From CAYNJY01 sp964397755 (GTDB lineage Bacteria; Patescibacteriota; Microgenomatia; UBA10105; UBA927): a stretch of DNA of 64,000 nucleotides. The stretch spans positions 15,064 to 79,063 of the forward strand of contig CAYNJY010000003.1 of assembly GCA_964397755.1 (NCBI GenBank), in the 5' to 3' direction. Of this stretch, positions 7,451-16,335 are shown piece by piece. The notes under the pieces were generated by a model. It ran no database searches. It saw only the letters and a list, made by a program, of their open reading frames with translations, and had not been told where the DNA came from. How positions within the stretch are numbered: the first letter of the stretch is position 1; the number at the start of each line of letters is the position of its first letter. Both the position numbers and the translations under genes were made by a program.

Positions 7451-9556
7451 ATGGCAAGTCCGAGCATATCACTCACACTCGATCGCGACGTGCCGCTTGA
7501 GCGGGTTCGCAACATCGGGATTATCGCGCACATCGACGCCGGCAAAACCACAACCACCGAGCGGATCCTTTTCTATACCGGCCGCACCTACAAGCTTGGC
7601 GACATCGACGAAGGGACGACGCAGATGGACTGGATGGAGCAGGAAAAAGAGCGTGGCATTACCATTGTCTCTGCGGCAACCACGACATTTTGGAAAGAGT
7701 ATCGGTTGAACATCATTGACACCCCGGGACACGTGGACTTTACTGCAGAAGTTGAGCGAAGTCTCCGGGTTTTGGACGGCGGTATTACCGTTCTTGACGC
7801 AGAAGAGGGTGTGCAGTCTCAATCTGAAACCGTCTGGCACCAGGCAGACAAGTACAAAGTGCCGCGCATTTGTTTTATTAATAAGATGGATAAAGTCGGC
7901 GCCGACTTTCGCGCGACAATCACGTCTATAGAAGAGCGCCTCGGGGCACAGACTGCCGTCATGGTGATTCCGATCGGGAAGGAACAGCAGTTTCGTGGGA
8001 TTGTCGATCTTCTGACGCGGAAAACAATGACCTGGGGGAGCGATGAGCTCGGTGCCCAGTTTGATGTCTCTGACGAAATCCCCACCCAGCTGAAAGACGA
8101 AGTCGAAAAAAGCAGACACGCGCTTATCGAACAGATTGCCGAAACTGACGACGCTCTCCTTGAGAAGTATGTAAGCGGCTTTGAGCCGACGGTCGACGAG
8201 CTCAAAGCTGCATTTCGGAAGGCCGTGATTGCGTATACACTTGTTCCCATCTACTGTGGGTCATCCCTTCGCAACAAAGGAGTCCAGCCCCTTCTTGACG
8301 CAGTTGTTGATTACCTCCCGTCTCCGCTTGACCTTCCTCCAGTTGAAGGATTACATCCCAAGACTGGCGAGAAAATTTTGCGAAAGCGCGTGAAGGAGGA
8401 GAAGTTTTCTGGTCTGGCATTCAAAATTCAGGTCGATCCCCACGTGGGCAAGCTTACGTATGTGCGGATTTACTCGGGGAAGCTTGTGTCCGGCTCCTAT
8501 ACGTACAATTCTACCAAGGGGATGCAGGAGCGCGTAGGAAGGCTCCTTCTCATGCACGCCAATCAGCGCGAGGAGATTAAAGAGGCCTTCGCCGGGGAGA
8601 TAGTCGCGGTGGTAGGCTTCAAAGATACCATTACCGGCGACACTGTCTGTGACCCGGAACACCCGGTTATCCTTGAGAAAATTTCTTTCCCCGAGCCGGT
8701 GATCTCGCTTGCGATTGAACCCAAGACCAAGAACGATCAGGAGAAAATGTCTTATAGCCTCCAGAGGCTTGCTGAGGAGGATCCGACTTTCAAGATAAAA
8801 TCGAATCTTGAAACCAACCAGACGATCATCTGGGGCATGGGGGAACTGCATTTAGAGATTATCGTCGATCGGATGCGCCGAGAATTTAAGGTTGAGGCGA
8901 ACGTCGGAGCGCCCCAAGTTGCGTATAAAGAAACGGTGACGAAGCTTGCTCTGGGTGAAGGGAAATACATACGCCAAACCGGAGGCCGGGGTCAGTATGG
9001 TCACTGTTTTGTGCGGATTGAACCGAAGCCCCGCGGGGAAGGTTACGAATTTGTCGACGCGATTAGGGGAGCCGCGATCCCCAACGAATTTATTCCGGCG
9101 GTTGAAAAAGGAGTCAGAGAAGCGATGGAAAATGGCGTTTTGTCAGGCTATCCTTTGGTAGATATGAAAGTCACGCTCTATGACGGAACCTATCATGACG
9201 TTGATAGTTCGGAAATAGCCTTCAAGATCGCTGGTAGCATGGCCCTCCAGCACGCCGTAAAACAAGCCTCACCGACACTGCTTGAGCCCATTATGAAGGT
9301 CGAGGTGACCACACCAGATGAGTACATGGGCGATGTGATCGGAGATCTGTCTGCCAAGCGCGCGCAGATACTAGGAACTCAAAAGCGGGGAACGGTGACG
9401 GTCATCACGGCGCTCGTGCCCCTTGCGGAGCTTTCAGGCTACGCGACCACGCTTCGGAGTCTCACCAAAGGTCGCGCAACGTACTACATGGAGCCGAGTC
9501 ACTACGAAGAAGTACCCAAAAACATTGCCGAAAAGCTTCTTGCAAAGAAAGCATAA
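7451..9556 (+). CDS. fusA: Elongation factor G
   Basis: Translocation GTPase, 701 residues from ATG 7451 (MASPSISLTLDRDVPLERV). Motifs: G1 AHIDAGKTT, switch ERGITI, DTPGHVD, NKMD. Domain IV carries GGRGQYGHC and the tip sequence ends in the usual region. No SD precedes the ATG; instead a terminator-like hairpin does. First gene of fusA-tuf-rpsJ. Confidence 0.98.
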   Translation: MASPSISLTLDRDVPLERVRNIGIIAHIDAGKTTTTERILFYTGRTYKLGDIDEGTTQMDWMEQEKERGITIVSAATTTFWKEYRLNIIDTPGHVDFTAEVERSLRVLDGGITVLDAEEGVQSQSETVWHQADKYKVPRICFINKMDKVGADFRATITSIEERLGAQTAVMVIPIGKEQQFRGIVDLLTRKTMTWGSDELGAQFDVSDEIPTQLKDEVEKSRHALIEQIAETDDALLEKYVSGFEPTVDELKAAFRKAVIAYTLVPIYCGSSLRNKGVQPLLDAVVDYLPSPLDLPPVEGLHPKTGEKILRKRVKEEKFSGLAFKIQVDPHVGKLTYVRIYSGKLVSGSYTYNSTKGMQERVGRLLLMHANQREEIKEAFAGEIVAVVGFKDTITGDTVCDPEHPVILEKISFPEPVISLAIEPKTKNDQEKMSYSLQRLAEEDPTFKIKSNLETNQTIIWGMGELHLEIIVDRMRREFKVEANVGAPQVAYKETVTKLALGEGKYIRQTGGRGQYGHCFVRIEPKPRGEGYEFVDAIRGAAIPNEFIPAVEKGVREAMENGVLSGYPLVDMKVTLYDGTYHDVDSSEIAFKIAGSMALQHAVKQASPTLLEPIMKVEVTTPDEYMGDVIGDLSAKRAQILGTQKRGTVTVITALVPLAELSGYATTLRSLTKGRATYYMEPSHYEEVPKNIAEKLLAKKA

Positions 9557-9569
9557 CGTGTGATAAAAT
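9540..9569 (+). promoter_or_regulatory. Possible internal promoter for tuf
   Basis: TTGCAA (9540-9545), 18-bp spacer, TAAAAT (9564-9569), overlapping the fusA stop. It would give tuf its own transcript with a leader of about 100 nt. Confidence 0.45.
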
Positions 9570-9616
9570 ATAGTCATAACTAGAAATTAGTTAAGACTCT
9601 TGTTTATAAAAACGGC

Positions 9617-9661
9617 AGCCCGCCTTGGTTTAGTGCCCGTGCTGCACCTGATTGGCGGGTT
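9617..9661 (+). promoter_or_regulatory. Structured leader element before tuf
   Basis: An outer stem AGCCCGCC / GGCGGGTT (8 bp with one G-U) closes around an inner hairpin GTGC-CCGTGCT-GCAC. It ends 6 nt before the SD AAAGGA and 14 nt before the tuf ATG, so folding could affect initiation. No known RNA family was recognised. Confidence 0.45.
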
Positions 9662-9675
9662 CAAGAAAGGACTCT

Positions 9676-10863
9676 ATGGCAGACCAGAAAAAATTTGTTC
9701 GAAACAAACCGCATCTGAATATCGGAACCATTGGTCACGTTGACCATGGGAAGACCACCCTCACCTCTGCGATCACCCACGTCCTCGCAAAGAAAAACTT
9801 AGCTAAAGCCCTCAAGTACGAAGAAATTGATAACGCGCCGGAAGAGAAGGCCCGCGGGGTTACCATAAACATCCACCACTCCGAATACGAAACAGAAAAG
9901 CGCCACTACGCGCACATCGACGCGCCGGGCCACGCCGACTACATCAAGAACATGATTACCGGTGCGGCGCAGATGGATGGCGCGATTCTGGTGGTTTCCG
10001 CTCCCGACGGCCCTATGCCCCAGACGCGAGAACACATCCTTTTGGCCAAGCAAGTGAATGTTCCCGCCATCGTTGTTTTCATGAACAAGGTCGACATGGT
10101 GGCTGACAAAGAACTTTTGGATCTGGTTGAGATGGAGGTCCGAGAGCTCCTTACGAAGTATGGGTATCCTGGGGACAAGATTCCGGTTATTCGGGGGTCG
10201 GCTCTCAAGGCTCTCCAGGGCGATGCGGACGGAGAAAAGTCGGTCGAGGAGCTCATGAAGACGGTTGATGAGTACGTACCGGAGCCAGCCCGCGAGCTCG
10301 ATAAGCCGTTCCTCATGCCGATAGAAGACGTATTTTCTATTAAGGGTCGGGGAACCGTGGTTACCGGCCGCGTCGAGCGGGGCCGCGTGAAGGTCAACGA
10401 AACCGCCGAAATCGTAGGAATCAAAGCCACGCAGACTACCGTCGTGACCGGCGTTGAGATGTTCCGGAAGATTCTCGACGAGGGCCTTGCCGGCGATAAT
10501 ATCGGGGTGCTTCTCCGGGGTATCGAGAAGGAGCAAGTCGAGCGCGGACAGGTATTGGCCGCTCCCGGGTCCGTCAAACCCCATACGGAGTTTGAGGCAG
10601 AGGTATACATTCTTGCGAAAGAGGAAGGCGGGAGACATACGCCATTCTTTACCGGCTACCGGCCGCAGTTTTATATCCGGACGACCGACGTAACCGGTGA
10701 AGCGACGCTTCCACAGGGCGTCGAGATGGTCATGCCCGGCGATAACATCAAAATGACCGTCAAGCTCATCGTTCCGGTGGCGCTAGAGGAAGGGCTTCGT
10801 TTTGCAATCCGGGAAGGCGGTCACACCGTGGGAGCAGGAGTGGTTACCAAGATTATTGCCTGA
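9676..10863 (+). CDS. tuf: Elongation factor Tu
   Basis: Delivers aminoacyl-tRNA to the ribosome; 395 residues from ATG 9676 (MADQKKFVRNKPHLNIG), after the SD AAAGGA. An upstream in-frame start at 9652 adds only 8 unconserved residues. G motifs: GHVDHGKTT, DAPGHADYIKNM, NKVD, SALKALQGD. Domain 2 and 3 signatures FSIKGRGTVVTGRVERG and TGEATLPQGVEMVMPGDN are intact. Confidence 0.98.
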   Translation: MADQKKFVRNKPHLNIGTIGHVDHGKTTLTSAITHVLAKKNLAKALKYEEIDNAPEEKARGVTINIHHSEYETEKRHYAHIDAPGHADYIKNMITGAAQMDGAILVVSAPDGPMPQTREHILLAKQVNVPAIVVFMNKVDMVADKELLDLVEMEVRELLTKYGYPGDKIPVIRGSALKALQGDADGEKSVEELMKTVDEYVPEPARELDKPFLMPIEDVFSIKGRGTVVTGRVERGRVKVNETAEIVGIKATQTTVVTGVEMFRKILDEGLAGDNIGVLLRGIEKEQVERGQVLAAPGSVKPHTEFEAEVYILAKEEGGRHTPFFTGYRPQFYIRTTDVTGEATLPQGVEMVMPGDNIKMTVKLIVPVALEEGLRFAIREGGHTVGAGVVTKIIA

Positions 10864-10872
10864 CAAGAGATC

Positions 10873-11181
10873 ATGCCGAAAGGTCGCATCCGCGTACGTT
10901 TAAAAGCATACGACAGTAGGATCCTGGACGATTGCTGTCAGAAAATCCTCGACACCGCAGTGCGTACGGGTGCTCGCGTCGCGGGGCCGGTACCGTTGCC
11001 AACGGACCACCAGCATTTTAATGTGGCGCGAGCCCCGTTCATTGACCGCAATAGCCGCGAAGATTTTATGATAAAAACACATAAGCGGCTGATAGACATC
11101 GTGGAGCCTACGGATAAAACGATTGATCAACTGATGCATTTGGATCTACCGGCAGGGGTAGATGTGGAAGTAAAGATGTAA
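10873..11181 (+). CDS. rpsJ: 30S ribosomal protein uS10
   Basis: 102 residues, normal length. Motifs IRVRLKAYDSRILD and PLPTDHQHFNVARAPFIDRNSREDF. It begins 9 bp after tuf, so it ends the fusA-tuf-rpsJ unit; a 268-bp leader region separates it from rplC. Confidence 0.97.
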   Translation: MPKGRIRVRLKAYDSRILDDCCQKILDTAVRTGARVAGPVPLPTDHQHFNVARAPFIDRNSREDFMIKTHKRLIDIVEPTDKTIDQLMHLDLPAGVDVEVKM

Positions 11182-11189
11182 CCGCGATA

Positions 11190-11235
11190 CCAATAGACGA
11201 ATGCATGCGAATGATACGAATATTCGTACCATTGG
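11190..11235. repeat. Palindromic region between rpsJ and rplC
   Basis: A perfect 14-bp palindrome TACGAATATTCGTA (11215-11228) lies inside an outer pair CCAAT/ATTGG (11190-11194 and 11231-11235). CGAAT recurs several times. It could fold as an RNA hairpin after rpsJ or bind a protein; no T-run follows. Confidence 0.4.
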
Positions 11236-11305
11236 GATAAAAATTCACGAATGTAGCGATCGTGGGTTTGGCTCTTTTTGGAATAAATTTGTATATCAGC
11301 ATCGA

Positions 11306-11335
11306 TTTGCGAAGATAGAGATACTTTGGTATACT
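11306..11335 (+). promoter_or_regulatory. Promoter of the rplC (S10) operon
   Basis: TTGCGA (11306-11311), 18-bp spacer, extended -10 TGGTATACT (TATACT at 11330-11335). It would start an mRNA with a leader of about 108 nt holding the hairpin at 11413. Confidence 0.6.
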
Positions 11336-11412
11336 CAAAAATGCCAATATGAGGCTTAAAGCCGACAATACTGGCTAAGTTTATATCAAAAGTCTCGGAT
11401 GAGTCAAAACAA

Positions 11413-11437
11413 CGACCTCAACCGAGGTCGCTTTTTT
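11413..11437 (+). terminator. Terminator-like hairpin in the rplC leader (candidate attenuator)
   Basis: CGACCTC (11413-11419), loop AACC, GAGGTCG (11424-11430), then C and six T. It ends 12 nt before the rplC ATG. An in-frame ATG at 11399 would let a ribosome translate straight through the hairpin into rplC. Confidence 0.7.
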
Positions 11438-11449
11438 GTGAAAAACAGT

Positions 11450-12079
11450 ATGATCAGCGCAATTCTTGGAACAAAGATCGGACAAACCCAAACGTTTACT
11501 GACGACGGTCGGCGAATTCCTGTGACGATCATTCAGGCCGGTCCATGTTGGATTACCCATATTGATACGCAGTCTGGATATACCAACATCCAGCTTGCGT
11601 TTGGAAGTATGAAAAATGTATCTAAACCAATGGTGGGACATTTAAAAAAAGCGGGGTTGGACACAAAGCCCCGCTTTTTGCGGTCTGTTCGGGTCGCTGA
11701 TGCCGCGGCTGTGGGAGATCTTGCGCTCGGAGCTGAAATAAAAGCCGGCGATGTGTTTGCTGAGGGAGATCAGATTCGCGTGACGGGCACGTCTAAAGGT
11801 AAAGGTTTTGCCGGAGTGGTCAAGCGCCATGGATTTGCCGGCGGTCCGCGAACCCACGGTCAATCTGATAGAGAAAGAGCACCGGGCTCAATAGGCCAAA
11901 CCACCACCCCGGGACGGGTATATCGCGGCAAGCGGATGGCCGGCCGCATGGGAGGAAAAACGGTGACCGTGCGAAACCTTACTGTTGTTGCGATTGATAG
12001 GGAAAAGAACGTATTAACAGTGAAGGGACTCGTACCAGGAACAAGGCAGGGGCTCCTGGTTATTTCAAAAGAGGGATAA
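11450..12079 (+). CDS. rplC: 50S ribosomal protein uL3
   Basis: 209 residues from ATG 11450 (MISAILGTKIGQTQTF), the conserved N-terminus. An in-frame ATG at 11399 would add 17 residues through the hairpin. Motifs KGKGFAGVVKRHGFAGGP, SIGQTTTPGRVYRGKRMAGR. First gene of the S10 operon. Confidence 0.97.
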   Translation: MISAILGTKIGQTQTFTDDGRRIPVTIIQAGPCWITHIDTQSGYTNIQLAFGSMKNVSKPMVGHLKKAGLDTKPRFLRSVRVADAAAVGDLALGAEIKAGDVFAEGDQIRVTGTSKGKGFAGVVKRHGFAGGPRTHGQSDRERAPGSIGQTTTPGRVYRGKRMAGRMGGKTVTVRNLTVVAIDREKNVLTVKGLVPGTRQGLLVISKEG

Positions 12080-12083
12080 GTGT

Positions 12084-12899
12084 ATGGCGCGACTAATAAA
12101 AAAACAACCAAAACGAACGAAAAAGACGAAGAAGACACCGAACGTCAGAAAAGGCGTGAAGAAGACGGTGTCGATGGTACACAGAGTATCGTCTTCAGAG
12201 GTTGCAAAAGAACCTTCAGGATCAGAGAAAGGCCCGAAGGTACCCGTCGTTCATGTTGATGGAAAAGTCGTGGGACGGACCACGCTACCGACGAAACTTT
12301 TTGCCGCAAAGATAAATGCGCCACTCCTTGCACAGGCAGTGCGTGTACGCCTTGCAAATCAGAGGATGGGGAACGCGTCGACAAAGACTCGCGGAGAGGT
12401 AGAAGGGTCGACACGGAAAATCTACCGACAAAAAGGAACGGGACGGGCACGACATGGAGCAATCCGTGCCCCGATATTTGTCGGGGGTGGCGTCGTTTTT
12501 GGACCAAAGCCCAGGGATTATTCCCTGAAACTTTCAAAAGGTATGCGTCGAAGTGCGCTTGCTTCCGCATTGACGAGTAAACTCGCAGAAGGAGGTATAA
12601 CCATTGTCAGTGGTTTGGCAGTTCTTCCACCAAAGACGAGAGTATTTGCAAAAATGTTGTCTCTATTGGGCGTCCCGCGGCCGGTTTTACTCATTACGTC
12701 CCCTGTGGTTGATACGATGGTGCGGGCGTGTCGCAATATTCCCCAGGTTGACCTTCTGCCGATACAGCAACTAGCCGCGTACGACGTGCTGTCGCATAGA
12801 AGTATTGTGTTTATGAAGGAAGCGGTAGACGAATCAAGAAGGCTGCTTCTAAAAAAAACCAGCCACCATGAAGGCGGTACACCGAATGCGCACGTATGA
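12084..12899 (+). CDS. rplD: 50S ribosomal protein uL4 with basic N-terminal extension
   Basis: 271 residues against about 205 usual. The first 50 are very Lys/Thr/Ser-rich (KKTKKTPNVRKGVKKTV) and precede the conserved body beginning near VVGRTTLPTKLF. The exit-tunnel loop region STRKIYRQKGTGRARHG and GGGVVFGPKPRDYSLKL are normal. The extension may be genuine (open frame, no other good ATG), but its role is unknown. Confidence 0.95.
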   Translation: MARLIKKQPKRTKKTKKTPNVRKGVKKTVSMVHRVSSSEVAKEPSGSEKGPKVPVVHVDGKVVGRTTLPTKLFAAKINAPLLAQAVRVRLANQRMGNASTKTRGEVEGSTRKIYRQKGTGRARHGAIRAPIFVGGGVVFGPKPRDYSLKLSKGMRRSALASALTSKLAEGGITIVSGLAVLPPKTRVFAKMLSLLGVPRPVLLITSPVVDTMVRACRNIPQVDLLPIQQLAAYDVLSHRSIVFMKEAVDESRRLLLKKTSHHEGGTPNAHV

Positions 12900-13195
12900 A
12901 ACACATTGTGAAGCGACCACTCCTGACTGAGAAGACGCTCGCACTCGCGAGCCGCGGGTGGTATACATTTGAGGTTGATAAAGATGCAACGAAGGAGCGT
13001 ATCAAGCGTGCAGTAGACGCGCTTTTTAACGTGAAGGTTATCGACGTTCGGACGATTTCTACCTCCGGAAAGACCAGGCGCGTCGGGAGACTCATGCGAA
13101 CTGTGGCGACATCAGGATACAAAAAAGCACTCGTGCGACTTGCGAGTGGGCATCGCATTGATGCGTTCGAAGCGACGTCGGTAGAGAAGAAATAA
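12896..13195 (+). CDS. rplW: 50S ribosomal protein uL23
   Basis: 99 residues. KRPLLTEKTLAL at the start and YTFEVDKDATKERIKRAV identify it. It sits at the tunnel exit and overlaps rplD by 4 bp (ATGA). Confidence 0.95.
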   Translation: MKHIVKRPLLTEKTLALASRGWYTFEVDKDATKERIKRAVDALFNVKVIDVRTISTSGKTRRVGRLMRTVATSGYKKALVRLASGHRIDAFEATSVEKK

Positions 13196-13203
13196 CTACG
13201 TCT

Positions 13204-13962
13204 ATGAAAACTGTTATGCTACGAAGACTCCACGCGATTCTCCCCAAGAAATCAGGGAGAGACATGCATGGACACGTGACGGTCCGCCATCAAGGCGGAA
13301 GGGAAAAGCGATACTATCGCGTAGTGGACTGGCGTCGTGACAAGACCGGTGTTCCAGCACGAGTCATTAGTATAGAATACGATCCGAATCGATCCGCACA
13401 GATTGCGCTTCTAGCCTATAGAGATGGTGAGAAGCGTTATATTTTATCGCCAGAAGGACTGAGAGTTGGTCAAACGGTTCTGGCTGGGGAGACCGCTGAT
13501 ATCAAACTAGGGAACACGCTGAAAATGCGGTATATGCCGGTGGGAACAGCGGTTCACAACGTTGAAATGAAAAAAGGGAGAGGCGGTCAAATGGTTCGGA
13601 GTGCAGGTGCTGCTGCGACGGTACTTGCCAAGGATGGCAATACGGTACAGCTGAAGCTTCCTTCAGGAGAAGTTCGGGTATTCGATGCAGAGTGTATAGC
13701 AACAGTGGGACGCGTTGGCAATATTGAATGGAAGAATCGAGTTCTCGGAAAGGCAGGGCGTGCACGCCACATGGGACGACGGCCGTCTGTACGGGGAGTA
13801 GCGCAAAACCCCAGGTCGCATCCACACGGTGGCGGCGAGGGCAGAAGCGGTATAGGGATGAGCTCACCGAAGAGTCCATGGGGTAAGCCAACGTTAGGCA
13901 AGAGAACAAGAAAGCGGAGAAAGTATAGTGATCGATTTATCCTAGAGCGGAGGAAAACCTAG
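13204..13962 (+). CDS. rplB: 50S ribosomal protein uL2, short N-terminus
   Basis: 252 residues versus about 275. The usual first 20 or so residues (the KKYKPTSPGRR-type segment) are absent: the protein begins MKTVMLRRLHAILPKKSGR and joins the family at the RNA-binding core HVTVRHQGGREKRYYRVVD. The peptidyl-transferase-proximal motif NPRSHPHGGGEGR is intact. Ends with TAG. Confidence 0.96.
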   Translation: MKTVMLRRLHAILPKKSGRDMHGHVTVRHQGGREKRYYRVVDWRRDKTGVPARVISIEYDPNRSAQIALLAYRDGEKRYILSPEGLRVGQTVLAGETADIKLGNTLKMRYMPVGTAVHNVEMKKGRGGQMVRSAGAAATVLAKDGNTVQLKLPSGEVRVFDAECIATVGRVGNIEWKNRVLGKAGRARHMGRRPSVRGVAQNPRSHPHGGGEGRSGIGMSSPKSPWGKPTLGKRTRKRRKYSDRFILERRKT

Positions 13963-13982
13963 CTACCCCGCGATTCGTGTCT

Positions 13983-14267
13983 ATGGGAAGATCATCAAAA
14001 AAAGGACCACATATTGATCAGAAGCTTCATGCGAAAGTCATGAAGCAGAAAGCGGGCGGAGACAGGAGCCCGATTAAGACGTGGAGTCGGGGGTCAACTA
14101 TTCCGCCTGAGTTCGTCGGTCACCGGTTCGCAGTCCATAACGGCAGGATATTTATTGAGGTATCTATTACAGAAACGATGGTTGGACACCGATTGGGGGA
14201 GTTTTCGCCGACACGACTGTTTCGGGGACATGGCCAAGTAACAAAAAGAACGCTTGAAAAAACGTAG
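13983..14267 (+). CDS. rpsS: 30S ribosomal protein uS19
   Basis: 94 residues from ATG 13983 (MGRSSKKGPHID). A GTG two codons upstream is possible. Motifs TWSRGSTIPPEFVGHRFAVHN and VGHRLGEFSPTR match the family. Stop TAG. A spacer of 86 bp follows before rplV. Confidence 0.96.
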   Translation: MGRSSKKGPHIDQKLHAKVMKQKAGGDRSPIKTWSRGSTIPPEFVGHRFAVHNGRIFIEVSITETMVGHRLGEFSPTRLFRGHGQVTKRTLEKT

Positions 14268-14353
14268 TAATTTGGGTACTCGTAACGAGGCATGAGTGGA
14301 CGTACATGAACTTTCTTACCAAGTAACGAAGTGAGCACGTAACTAAAAAATCT

Positions 14354-14737
14354 ATGGAATATACGGCGACAGCAAAATACGTACGAATCAGTCCGCGCAA
14401 GATGCGGCTTGTTGCTCGCGCCTTCCGGATGCTTCCAGCTGAAAAAGCGCTTGCCAAGCTTCGTGCCCTACAGAAGCGAGCTTCTCATCTTCTCGCTCCG
14501 GTCGTCGCGTCTGCACTCGCGAATGCGAAGCAGAAAAACGCTGATACAGCAACACTTTACCTTGCGCGACTTGAGATCATGGGAGGACCGACGATGAAAC
14601 GGTGGCGGTCGGTGTCTCGAGGGATGGCACATGGCTACAAAAAGCGAATGACGCACATACGGGTTGTGTTGTCAGACGAGATTACTATACAAGAGTCCGA
14701 CAAATCCGGACATATAAACAAACTCGACAACTTGTAG
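14354..14737 (+). CDS. rplV: 50S ribosomal protein uL22
   Basis: 127 residues. KYVRISPRKMRLVARAFR at the N-terminus and RWRSVSRGMAHGYKKRMTHI near the tunnel-loop are diagnostic. Ends with TAG, 21 bp before rpsC. Confidence 0.96.
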   Translation: MEYTATAKYVRISPRKMRLVARAFRMLPAEKALAKLRALQKRASHLLAPVVASALANAKQKNADTATLYLARLEIMGGPTMKRWRSVSRGMAHGYKKRMTHIRVVLSDEITIQESDKSGHINKLDNL

Positions 14738-14758
14738 TAGTTGTTTATTTTTCGACGT

Positions 14759-15433
14759 ATGGGTCAAAAGATTCATCCGCATGCATTCCGATTGGGTCCC
14801 ATGTTCACATGGTCGTCCCGGTGGTACGCGGATAATAAACGGTACAGTGAGCTCTTGCGACACGATCTTATGCTTCGCAAAGAGTTGTTTGGGCGGCTCA
14901 AATCTGCAGGACTCGCTCAAGTTGAGATTGAGCGGTCCATCAATAAAGTAAAAGTGATGCTCCACGTTGCCCGTCCTGGAGTCGTGATTGGTCGGGGCGG
15001 GACCGGACTTGAGGAAGTGAAGAAATTTATAGAGAAAATACTCAGAGCCGCAGAGAAGAGAAAGCCAGAAGAAGCAGGGAAAGTAAAAGTTGAAGTAGTG
15101 GTGGAACCAGTCAAAGAGCCAAGTTTGTCAGCATTATTAGTTGCGACAATGATCTGCGACCAGCTCATAAAGCGTTTTCCGTACAAGCGCGCCTGTAATC
15201 AAGCGATGGATCGAGTGATGAGTGCAGGAGCTCAGGGCGTTCGGATCAAACTAGCGGGTCGAATCGCCGGAGCTGAAATTTCCCGGCGTGTGATCTTTAA
15301 AGCAGGGTCAATACCACTCTCGTCAATCCGAGCAGAGGTGGACTTTGCGGAAGTACCGGCACTTACGAAGTCTGGTTACATTGGGGTAAAGGTATGGATA
15401 AGTAAAAAAGGGTTAGACTATGTTGGCGCCTAA
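14759..15433 (+). CDS. rpsC: 30S ribosomal protein uS3
   Basis: 224 residues from ATG 14759 (MGQKIHPHAFRLG); the in-frame start 18 bp upstream lacks family support. KH-domain motif VVIGRGGTGLEEVKKF and C-terminal GRIAGAEISRR are present. It overlaps rplP by 14 bp. Confidence 0.97.
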   Translation: MGQKIHPHAFRLGPMFTWSSRWYADNKRYSELLRHDLMLRKELFGRLKSAGLAQVEIERSINKVKVMLHVARPGVVIGRGGTGLEEVKKFIEKILRAAEKRKPEEAGKVKVEVVVEPVKEPSLSALLVATMICDQLIKRFPYKRACNQAMDRVMSAGAQGVRIKLAGRIAGAEISRRVIFKAGSIPLSSIRAEVDFAEVPALTKSGYIGVKVWISKKGLDYVGA

Positions 15434-15827
15434 ACGAGCAAAACATAGAAAAGCATTCCGCGGAAAACGGCGGGGACTGTCAGAACGTGGTTCGGAACTT
15501 GTTTTTGGAGACATTGGCCTCAAAGCAGTATCGCCTGGATGGGTTGGGAGCCGGCAGATTGAGTCTGCCAGACGCGCTCTTACCCATGCAATCCGTCGCG
15601 GCGGTCGCGTGTGGATACGGATTTTTCCCGATAAACCGATCACCAAAAAGCCGCCGGAAACGCGAATGGGCAGCGGGAAAGGCGACGTTTTTGAGTATGT
15701 CGCGGTTGTCCGGCCAGGACGAGTGCTGTACGAAATGGGAGGAGTCACACTCGAGCTTGCGAAAGAAGCGATGCGCCTTGCCGCGGCAAAACTTTCTGTC
15801 AGAACGAAGATTATCACAAAGGAGTGA
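15420..15827 (+). CDS. rplP: 50S ribosomal protein uL16
   Basis: 135 residues, usual length. Start MLAPKRAKHRKAFRGKR and the motif RIFPDKPITKKPPETRMGSG are typical. Starts inside the end of rpsC, suggesting translational coupling. Confidence 0.97.
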   Translation: MLAPKRAKHRKAFRGKRRGLSERGSELVFGDIGLKAVSPGWVGSRQIESARRALTHAIRRGGRVWIRIFPDKPITKKPPETRMGSGKGDVFEYVAVVRPGRVLYEMGGVTLELAKEAMRLAAAKLSVRTKIITKE

Positions 15828-15829
15828 TC

Positions 15830-16048
15830 ATGAAGAAATCCGAAAAAAAACAGTTCCATGGCTTGAAGATCGAGGAGCTTCAGTTGAAGGTACGTGAGTT
15901 TCAAAGCATGCTTGCCAAAGAGCGTTTGAGTTTGGTCCAGAAAAAATCAAAAAATACTCGTTCGGTCAGAATGCTTCGCCGTACGCTCGCAGTCATACAG
16001 ACGATTCTCCGAGACATAGAGCTCAGAAAAGGAGCGTCAAAGGAGTAA
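15830..16048 (+). CDS. rpmC: 50S ribosomal protein uL29
   Basis: 72 residues from ATG 15830, chosen over GTG 15824 because of the SD AAGGAG just before. KIEELQLKVREFQSMLAKERLSL is a longer form of the usual coiled-coil hairpin and RTLAVIQTIL ends the second helix. Confidence 0.92.
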   Translation: MKKSEKKQFHGLKIEELQLKVREFQSMLAKERLSLVQKKSKNTRSVRMLRRTLAVIQTILRDIELRKGASKE

Positions 16049-16051
16049 CGT

Positions 16052-16315
16052 ATGGAAAAGAAAGCAGGTATCAGAGGAACGCAGCGCAGAACAATGGTTG
16101 GAACTATCGTTTCAGCAACAATGGTCAGTACCGTCGTTGTCGCTGTCGAACGTTTTTCGAAACACCCGCGTTACAAAAAGATTGTTCGCAGAACAAAAAA
16201 ATTCCCTGCTCATAACACAGCGTTCAATCTGACTGCCGGAGACAAGGTTAAAATTGCCGAAACGAAGCCGTTGAGTAAAACGAAACACTTTGAGGTGATA
16301 GAGAAGCTCTCATAG
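16052..16315 (+). CDS. rpsQ: 30S ribosomal protein uS17
   Basis: 87 residues. GTIVSATMVSTVVVAVERF, HPRYKKIVRRTKKFPAHN and AGDKVKIAETKPLSKTKHF are the family blocks. Three bases after rpmC. Confidence 0.96.
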   Translation: MEKKAGIRGTQRRTMVGTIVSATMVSTVVVAVERFSKHPRYKKIVRRTKKFPAHNTAFNLTAGDKVKIAETKPLSKTKHFEVIEKLS

Positions 16316-16335
16316 AGAGGAGCAAAACACACGCT

